From: Acetobacter oeni
Lineage (GTDB): Bacteria > Pseudomonadota > Alphaproteobacteria > Acetobacterales > Acetobacteraceae
Length of the DNA stretch: 39,969 nucleotides
Assembly: GCF_011516825.1 (NCBI RefSeq)
Contig: NZ_WOTA01000027.1
Coordinates: 1-39,969 of the forward strand
Reading direction: 5' to 3'
Within the stretch, counting starts at the first letter, position 1. Every line of letters begins with the position of its first letter. Both the position numbers and the translations under genes were made by a program. Below the pieces are notes generated by a model. It ran no database searches and was not told the origin of the DNA. It saw nothing but the letters and a program-made list of their open reading frames with translations. Positions 34,503-39,969 of this stretch are shown here, piece by piece.

Positions 34503-35033
34503 TCAGGAAATTCCGAAATGTTTTATCGCCGCCGGATTAAACGCCTCCAGATCGTCCGGGCATCGTGAAAACACGAACTGCCCGTCCGTCACGACCACCT
34601 CATCCACCCAGTTTGCACCGGCATTTTTAAGATCGGTCCGGATCGCGGGCCAGGAAGTCACTGTCTTCCCGCGCAGCGCGCCCGTTTCAATCAGCGTCTG
34701 TGCACCATGACAGATGGCGGCAACGGGCTTTCCGGCGTCGATAATATCCCGCACAAATTTTACAGCAGCCTCATTAATCCGCAGCTTATCCGGAGACGCG
34801 ACCCCGCCAGGCAAAAGCAGAGCATCATAATCGCCGGCGGACGCATCTTTGATCGCGATATCCGCGCTCAGCTTCCGGGAGGGATAAATATCGCCCTTAA
34901 CGGCCTGAAACTCACCTTTTTCAAGCGAGATAATAACCACCTCGGCACCGGCTTTCTTCAGCGCCGCAACCGGAGAGGTCAGCTCAATTTCTTCTGTGCC
35001 GTCAGTGGCAAGAACAGCAACTTTCCTGGTCAT
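34503..35033 (-). CDS. PfpI/DJ-1 family protein (type 1 glutamine amidotransferase-like)
   Basis: A 176-residue protein of the DJ-1/PfpI superfamily. It begins VAVLATDGTEEIELTSPVAALKKAG, followed by YDALLLPGGVASPDKLR and the nucleophilic elbow AAICHGAQTLIETG with the catalytic Cys followed by His. Members are proteases, deglycases or glyoxalases acting on methylglyoxal damage. The segments TEEIELTSPV and DLKNAGANWVDEVVVTDG are close to the YhbO/PfpI type. AAGGAG upstream supports ATG 35033; the longer frame to 35153 is not needed. Confidence 0.92.
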   Translation of the reverse strand: MTRKVAVLATDGTEEIELTSPVAALKKAGAEVVIISLEKGEFQAVKGDIYPSRKLSADIAIKDASAGDYDALLLPGGVASPDKLRINEAAVKFVRDIIDAGKPVAAICHGAQTLIETGALRGKTVTSWPAIRTDLKNAGANWVDEVVVTDGQFVFSRCPDDLEAFNPAAIKHFGIS

Positions 35034-35509
35034 GACATTCACTCCTTCATTGGCCGGAATGGCCGTTGTCGTGTGATCCGCCAGCAATCCGCCGACAGAA
35101 GCATGTCCGGACACAACGTCATGACAAGCTGCCTGGTTCACACAGAGGAGCATTCAGCGCGGCGCTCTTCCCCGATCATCCGGTCCGGGCTGTCAGCGTT
35201 CAGTGTCGGTGGAACCCCGGGATACTGTCCGAACCGGATAATCGTCTCGCGTTTGACCAGCGCGCAATGTCTCCCGGATTCATCACAAACACTGGGAGGG
35301 ACGCGCTTTCCGTGACGCACCCCTCCCGGCCGGTGTCGCGCAAACAGGAGCGTTCATGCCGGATCTTACAAAAACGGACAAAGACTACGGCGCTTCATCG
35401 GGTTGCGGTTATCCACGCCGGACCAACATTTTTTGGCATACCGGCAATGCCGGACCGCGCAAGCAGGCTCTCTGCGAAGAAGCCGGGAACCCGTCCCGAC
35501 CGGAGATTA
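35034..35509. other. Intergenic region between the PfpI gene and icd
   Basis: About 475 bases with no gene that I can support. Small frames on either strand (for example 35138-35320 leftwards) lack motifs and ribosome binding sites. It should contain the PfpI promoter and the end of the icd message. No clear terminator was found. Confidence 0.5.
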
Positions 35510-36727
35510 TCAGGCCTTAAGAGCCTTCTTCAGACGCGCATCAATCGTGTCGAGGAACGGCTGCGTATCCAGCCACTTCGTCCCGTTCCCAACCAGCAGC
35601 GCCAGATCCTTTGTCATCTCGCCCGCCTCAACAGCCTCAACGCAAACCCGCTCGAGCGTATCAGCAAAGTTGACCACATCCGGCGTGTCATCAAAACGGC
35701 CGCGATAAGCCAGACCGCGTGTCCAGGCGTAGATCGACGCAATCGGATTCGTACTGGTCTGACGCCCTTTCTGATACTCACGATAATGACGCGTCACCGT
35801 GCCATGCGCCGCCTCGGACTCAACAATCGTGCCCGTCGGGTCAAGCAGAACCGAAGTCATCAGACCCAGACTGCCAAAACCCTGCGCCACAATATCGCTC
35901 TCGACATCACCATCGTAGTTTTTACAGGCCCATACATAGCCGCCATCCCATTTCAGGGCGGACGCCACCATGTCGTCGATAAGGCGGTGCTCGTAGGTCA
36001 GACCGAGCCTGTCGAAATCGGCCCTGAACTCCTTCTCATAGATAGCCTGAAACACATCCTTGAACATACCATCATAGGCTTTCAGAATCGTGTTCTTCGT
36101 CGAAAGATAAACCGGCAGCTTCCGGTCCCGCCCGTAACTGAGCGAGGCGCGGGCAAAGCCTTCAATCGAGGCCAGCGTGTTGTGCATCCCCAGCGCCACG
36201 CCAGGGCCTTTGAAGTCGTGCACATCAAGCGTAATCGGCTCACCGCCCTCGTCAGGCACGTAATTCAGCGTGACCTTGCCAGGACCGGGAATTTTTGTCT
36301 CGGCGGCACGATAGATGTCGCCATAAGCATGACGTCCTATGACAATCGGTTTGCTCCAGTGCGGCACCAGACGCGGCACATTCGAGCAGATGATCGGCTC
36401 ACGGAAGATGGTGCCGTCAAGGATGTTGCGGATCGTGCCGTTCGGCGACCGCCACATCTTTTTGAGCCCGAACTCATCGACACGGGCCTCGTCCGGCGTG
36501 ATTGTCGCGCATTTGACGCCGACGCGGTATTTTCTGATCGCCTCGGCCGCCTCGACCGTCGCCCGGTCATCCGTCGCATCACGATGTTCAATGCCGAGAT
36601 CGTAATATTTCAGATCGATGTCGAGATAGGGAAGGATCAGGCTGTCCTTGATGAAGTGCCAGATGATCCGGGTCATCTCGTCACCATCGAGCTCAACGAC
36701 CGGATTTTTTACTTTGATTTTTGCCAT
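35510..36727 (-). CDS. icd: NADP-dependent isocitrate dehydrogenase
   Basis: TCA-cycle enzyme oxidising isocitrate to 2-oxoglutarate with NADP. 405 residues of the eukaryote-like homodimeric type II found in Alphaproteobacteria: [54 protein letters not shown] (substrate Ser/Asn), [44 protein letters not shown] (metal Asp) and [16 protein letters not shown] (NADP binding). ATG 36727 gives the conserved N-terminus; the frame extends upstream to 36805 by chance. Confidence 0.97.
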   Translation of the reverse strand: MAKIKVKNPVVELDGDEMTRIIWHFIKDSLILPYLDIDLKYYDLGIEHRDATDDRATVEAAEAIRKYRVGVKCATITPDEARVDEFGLKKMWRSPNGTIRNILDGTIFREPIICSNVPRLVPHWSKPIVIGRHAYGDIYRAAETKIPGPGKVTLNYVPDEGGEPITLDVHDFKGPGVALGMHNTLASIEGFARASLSYGRDRKLPVYLSTKNTILKAYDGMFKDVFQAIYEKEFRADFDRLGLTYEHRLIDDMVASALKWDGGYVWACKNYDGDVESDIVAQGFGSLGLMTSVLLDPTGTIVESEAAHGTVTRHYREYQKGRQTSTNPIASIYAWTRGLAYRGRFDDTPDVVNFADTLERVCVEAVEAGEMTKDLALLVGNGTKWLDTQPFLDTIDARLKKALKA

Positions 36728-36916
36728 GGGACGAGCCTGCTCCCTGTTTTTGTTGTTGTCGCAAACGCCGTGAAGCGTCGCGGGAAAGGTGTCTGGCACT
36801 AGCACGGAGAAGAAGCCTCCCCCTATCCCAGAAGACCCTGCATCAGTTCACAATCACGATAGGAGACATACGGCCAGTGAATAGACATCAGCATCCGGAC
36901 AATACCGTTCGCGGGT

Positions 36917-36934
36917 CTCCGCCCTTTTGCGGAG
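36917..36934. terminator. Short hairpin upstream of icd, downstream of the GAF regulator
   Basis: CTCCGC (36917-36922) and GCGGAG (36929-36934) with a CCTTTT loop lie 33 bases beyond the end of the leftward regulator gene. Only the plus strand has a short T-run (TTTAGTT), so its role as a terminator of the regulator is weakly supported. Confidence 0.35.
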
Positions 36935-36966
36935 TTTAGTTCTGAGTTCTGAGAAAAGCGCAAACC

Positions 36967-37917
36967 TTACCGCAGCCCCATCACCTTCATCTTCCGGTAG
37001 AGCGTCGCCCGGCTGATCCCCAGACTGCGCGCCGTCGCAACAGCATTCCCTTTCGACAGTACCAGAGCGGAACGGATCACGCTCTCCTCCGCCTTCTGAA
37101 AACTCAGCGCGTCACCTGATTCCAGCTCATGCAGCAGATGCGGGTGCTTACCGATCGTCACATCCGTCCAGCCCGTCAGCTTACGCGCCGCATGGGTCGC
37201 GCCGGTAATTTCCCCGTCGTCGTTGATGGAGACCAGAGGTGAGGAGCATCCATCAGCAGGCCCGAGCGTCAGCACACGCTCACCCGCATAGCGCTCCCGA
37301 AACAACTGTTCCTCTATCCGGCGACCGGCCTGCATCAGCGCATCCAGAACAAGAGGTGCCGCAGGACGCGTTTCATTGCCGCTGAAGGCCGCCAGATTGA
37401 TCGCGCCGGCAACGATACCCTGTGCGTCGAAGATCGGGACCGCATAACTTGCGAGCAGAGAGAAACAGAACCGCCAGTGCTCTCCTTCCCCCAGAAAAAG
37501 CGGACAGCAGTCACGCACCACGGTCCCGATCCCGTTGGTCCCGGCCTCACTCTCGCTCCAGAGAGCCCCCTCGCGCAGTCGCAGACGACGGCAAAGCGGC
37601 TCGTGAGTTTCATCGATACAGCGCGCCAGAATCATGGCGTCCGGATCGGCCAGCAGTGCCATCAGGCCCAACCCCTGCACCAGACCAAAAAGCCGGCGCA
37701 TCTCAGGCATCGCCACCTGCACCAGTTTTACGGAACGGCCGCTGACATGCCGGAACTCAGCCCCGGACAGAACGTCGGCTTTCCAGCGCTGGGAGGGATC
37801 CAGCTTCCAGTCGCCTTCACAACGCTCCCACGACCTGGCGACCTCGCTCGTTGTCGCACCAAAAGGTACGGGACCACTTAATCTGCGTTCCGAGTCTCTC
37901 TCAGGAGACAGATTCAT
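36967..37917 (-). CDS. GAF / Fis-type HTH regulator without AAA+ domain
   Basis: A 316-residue regulator. Residues 20-205 form an AcoR-like N-terminal GAF sensor (VARSWERCEGDWKLDPSQRW, LLADPDAMILARCID, LWSESEAGTNGIGTVVRD, YAVPIFDAQGIVAGAINLA). Residues 225-260 resemble a short PAS-like piece (PLVSINDDGEITGATHAARKLTGW). The C-terminus is a Fis-type helix-turn-helix (VIRSALVLSKGNAVATARSL, GISRATLYRKMKVMGLR). The sigma-54-activating AAA+ module that normally separates these parts in AcoR is missing, so it must act without sigma-54 activation. The ligand may be a small metabolite. It stands alone between icd and the outer-membrane protein gene. Confidence 0.9.
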   Translation of the reverse strand: MNLSPERDSERRLSGPVPFGATTSEVARSWERCEGDWKLDPSQRWKADVLSGAEFRHVSGRSVKLVQVAMPEMRRLFGLVQGLGLMALLADPDAMILARCIDETHEPLCRRLRLREGALWSESEAGTNGIGTVVRDCCPLFLGEGEHWRFCFSLLASYAVPIFDAQGIVAGAINLAAFSGNETRPAAPLVLDALMQAGRRIEEQLFRERYAGERVLTLGPADGCSSPLVSINDDGEITGATHAARKLTGWTDVTIGKHPHLLHELESGDALSFQKAEESVIRSALVLSKGNAVATARSLGISRATLYRKMKVMGLR

Positions 37918-38077
37918 CTTTTCTCATCGCTCGTTTATCCGCTGACGAAACCCAGCTCCGGCGGCCTGACCACCGGACACAGACAGAAACGCCATTTTAC
38001 AGGCACCATGTCTTTTCTACCATAGGTTACATACGCCAGCAGTATAAATGAGGCGTGTAAAAAGGCCGTTATATAAA

Positions 38078-38974
38078 CTACCAGAGATAAACGAATTTTA
38101 CGTAATATGCGTTGCTCTCGGGAATATTCCGGCCTTCGACTGAGTGGGAATACCGGGCCGTAAAAGAGAAATGCTGCGAAATATTGAACATGATGCCGCC
38201 ACCGAGAGCGACTTCGCGGCTGTTCGAATTTTCGAGATACTGGCTGATCGTCCGGTCGTAGGTGCCTTTCACGTTCTGCCAGTCAAACGCGAAGAACGGC
38301 TCGACAAGTTTCGTCGCTTTCCAGCTGAAACGCAGATTGGTGTAGAAGACCACTCCCGGCGAATAGCTGTGGCCACCTTTCTGATTGCGCTTGCCGCCAC
38401 CGGCAACCGTTCCGGCATCGCCGTCGAAGCTGAAATGCTTCCATTCATAATCGAAGATAAAGCTTGAGATATTCGACCAGTATCCCGGCGACAGACCTTC
38501 CCTTGTTCCGGAATTGGTCTGCAGGAACGTCTGAATTCCGAAGGTGCTGTGTTTGTTTGGCTTGAACCACGCTGCCGGACCCGTGATCGTCGGCCCCAGG
38601 CCACCGGAATTCGTCCCGTCCGTCAGAGCGTAACTCTCCGTCTGAATCAGCTCGAACGCGAAGCCAACATGCGGAATGGCGTCGAAAGTGCGGAAATGCA
38701 CATATTTCGTCATCCCGGACCAGGTGTGGCTGCCGCCTTCGGCATGACGCTGTCCGAGGCTGTTGTAGGAACTGCCGGCCGCGTTGCCGTCACCATACTG
38801 CACCAGCACGTTGAACGGTTTGAAATCGACCGGCAGATCATATTCATGCGGCCCGATAATTCCGAGAGTGACATCCGCCGCTCTGGCCTCTTTCGCGCAG
38901 AACAGCGCGATGGCAGCAGCGACGGAAAAAGAACGCAGCGCACGCAACCATTCCGGATTTTCAGTCAGACACAT
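38078..38974 (-). CDS. Outer-membrane beta-barrel protein (SphA / phenol-degradation MetA type)
   Basis: 298 residues with a signal peptide (RALRSFSVAAAIALFCAKEARA, cleavage after ARA) and alternating amphipathic strands ending in the aromatic residue W (KFVYLW), as in outer-membrane barrels. Family-like segments: DFKPFNVLVQYGDGN, HTWSGMTKYVHF, GLGPTITGPAAWFKP, HSYSPGVVFYTNLRF and ALGGGIMFNISQHFSFTARYSHS. Members of this group import hydrophobic or alcohol substrates. GGGGAG precedes ATG 38974. It lies 67 bases downstream of the PQQ dehydrogenase gene, so it probably supplied substrate to that enzyme. Confidence 0.82.
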   Translation of the reverse strand: MCLTENPEWLRALRSFSVAAAIALFCAKEARAADVTLGIIGPHEYDLPVDFKPFNVLVQYGDGNAAGSSYNSLGQRHAEGGSHTWSGMTKYVHFRTFDAIPHVGFAFELIQTESYALTDGTNSGGLGPTITGPAAWFKPNKHSTFGIQTFLQTNSGTREGLSPGYWSNISSFIFDYEWKHFSFDGDAGTVAGGGKRNQKGGHSYSPGVVFYTNLRFSWKATKLVEPFFAFDWQNVKGTYDRTISQYLENSNSREVALGGGIMFNISQHFSFTARYSHSVEGRNIPESNAYYVKFVYLW

Positions 38975-39041
38975 GGGGTTGCTCCCCTGTATTAGGCAAA
39001 CAGGCAGCCGGAATACCGGCCACCTGTCCGTTTTTTCGTTG

Positions 39042-39875
39042 TTATTGAGCAGCAGTTCCCTGCTGGCCATCAAGTGTGTAGGCGATGATGTAATCACCGC
39101 TGCGGGTGCCAAGGCCACCATGACCACCGGCGGCAATCAGCACATACTGCTTACCCCCGATCTCATAGGACATCGGCGTGGCCTGACCACCGGCCGGCAG
39201 ACGATCGCTCCACAGAGCCTTTCCCGTGGCGAGATCGAACGCCCGCAGATAGTCGTCAGCCGTGGCGCCCATGAACACCAGCCCGCCTTTGGTAACGATG
39301 TTGCCGCCGACGTTATACATACCGGTCGGCAGCGGGAGGTTGTTGTGCGTCCGGAAAGGTCCGGTGTCGCGTGTGGTGCCGACCGGATGCTGCCAGATAA
39401 TCTTCTTTGTCACGAGATCGATCGCCGACAGCGTGCCCCAGACAGGGCCTTTGCAGGGAATCTGCAGCGGGTTCAGCCACGGGCTGGTCAGAGCGATATA
39501 TGGCGTGCCGTAATCAGGCGACACGGACAGCGCGTCTCCCTTGGCAGCCGGTTCCTCACCCTGTCCGTTCCACTTCGGCAAAATGCCAGAGCCTTCAAGC
39601 CCCTGACGTTTGTCTAGCCTGATCCGGAATGGCAGATAGCTCGCATTCGCCAGCATGATCTTCCGCTGCGGGTCGATCGTGATGCCCTGCCAGTCAACCA
39701 CGCCGTAAAAAGCCGGATAGACAACCGTCGTCTGACCCACATGCGGCGGCGTGAACTGCCCCTCATAGGCCGACTGACGGTACTCGATGCGGCAGATCAT
39801 CTGATCCAGCAACGTGGCGCCCCACATGTCGCTTTCCTTCAGATCAGGAGGCGTCAGGTGAATTGCCCCGGGTTT
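39042..39875 (-). pseudogene. PQQ-dependent membrane dehydrogenase (glucose dehydrogenase type), 5' truncated by an IS
   Basis: About 278 C-terminal residues of a quinoprotein propeller dehydrogenase of the membrane glucose/quinate/polyol type; a full protein has about 800. Clear blocks: ESDMWGATLLDQMICRIEYR, YEGQFTPPHVGQTTVVYP, IPCKGPVWGTLSAIDL, GGLVFMGATADDYLRAFDLA and LPAGGQATPMSYEIGGKQYV with HGGLGTRSGDYIIAY at the end. Such enzymes oxidise sugars in the periplasm and feed ubiquinone. Upstream of about residue AIHLTPPDLK the frame runs into antisense IS sequence, so the N-terminal membrane anchor and most of the propeller are not in the window, and the gene is disrupted at about 39876. 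It could be gcd itself or one of the paralogues common in acetic acid bacteria. Confidence 0.85.
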
Positions 39876-39969
39876 TGTGGAGACGGAACGACCCGAGAGG
39901 TAAGAAGGATTCATGAGCAACAAATCGAAGCGTTTTCCACCTGAGTTTCGTGACCGTGCAGCCCGCATG
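39876..39969 (+). mobile_element. IS3-family element (left end and start of orfA)
   Basis: The sequence changes at TGTGGAGACGGAACGACC (from about 39876), which resembles the TG-beginning inverted end of IS3-type elements. GTAAGAAGGATTC leads to ATG 39913, opening MSNKSKRFPPEFRDRAARM, the usual helix-turn-helix start of an IS3-family OrfA. The rest lies beyond the right edge. It is inserted into, and points opposite to, the PQQ dehydrogenase gene. Confidence 0.75.

Noticed and set aside
35066..36802. 578-codon open frame rightwards
   Set aside because: It lies antisense to icd, whose sequence is unmistakable; the translated sequence shows no domains.
38784..39617. 277-codon open frame rightwards
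   Set aside because: Antisense to the outer-membrane protein and the PQQ dehydrogenase, both supported by family motifs.
1..39969. CRISPR arrays, tRNA or rRNA genes
   Set aside because: No spaced direct repeats and no tRNA-like cloverleaf or rRNA sequence was noticed on either strand; this was by eye and a tRNA search tool would be decisive.

Overview
The window looks like a chromosomal segment of an acetic acid bacterium (Acetobacteraceae, Alphaproteobacteria). The evidence is a membrane PQQ-dependent dehydrogenase of the glucose dehydrogenase type, an alphaproteobacterial NDUFA12 / MlaD / DUF2155 gene group, a GAF-Fis regulator without an AAA+ domain, otsBA trehalose genes, NADP isocitrate dehydrogenase and IS5-type insertion sequences. 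Coding DNA is moderately GC-rich and several intergenic stretches are clearly AT-rich. The genus cannot be fixed from the sequence alone.

Layout. 1-2700 is a graveyard of mobile DNA: an IS5-family remnant at the left edge, a phage-like gene with its own terminator, then two more IS5-type transposase fragments lying head to head, all inactivated. 2719-6457 holds a divergent SecB-like chaperone and a very large two-domain glycosyltransferase with N-terminal tandem repeats. 6909-8141 is an MscS-type channel, convergent with a small membrane protein. 8158-13976 reads leftwards and contains a three-part DHA2 / HlyD / NodT efflux system, a translationally coupled pirin-like protein and the membrane protein; a LysR regulator is divergent at 14096-15022. 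A DUF2252 protein with a 21-bp terminator stem follows, then a second glycosyltransferase fused to a discoidin-like domain.

18454-25715 is mostly leftward housekeeping: aldo/keto reductase, FAH-family hydrolase, DsbB (overlapping a tiny DUF1328 gene tail to tail), otsB-otsA, and the coupled mlaD / 72-residue / DUF2155 genes downstream of NDUFA12. 26054-30846 reads rightwards: a protein related to the C-terminal part of class II ribonucleotide reductase, a sodium:solute symporter and a secreted S10 carboxypeptidase. ClpB (with a recognisable heat-shock promoter), an EEP-family hydrolase, a PfpI/DJ-1 protein, NADP isocitrate dehydrogenase and a GAF-Fis regulator read leftwards.

The right edge carries an outer-membrane protein and, upstream of it, a PQQ-dependent dehydrogenase gene whose 5' part is cut off by an IS3-type element running in the opposite direction. 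This looks like a natural knockout of a periplasmic sugar oxidase.

No tRNA, rRNA or CRISPR array was seen. The least ordinary items are the SecB-like protein, the large glycosyltransferase with a degenerate first catalytic domain, the ribonucleotide-reductase-like protein without a catalytic barrel, the pirin without its metal ligands and the IS-disrupted dehydrogenase. None is proven to be a new system.
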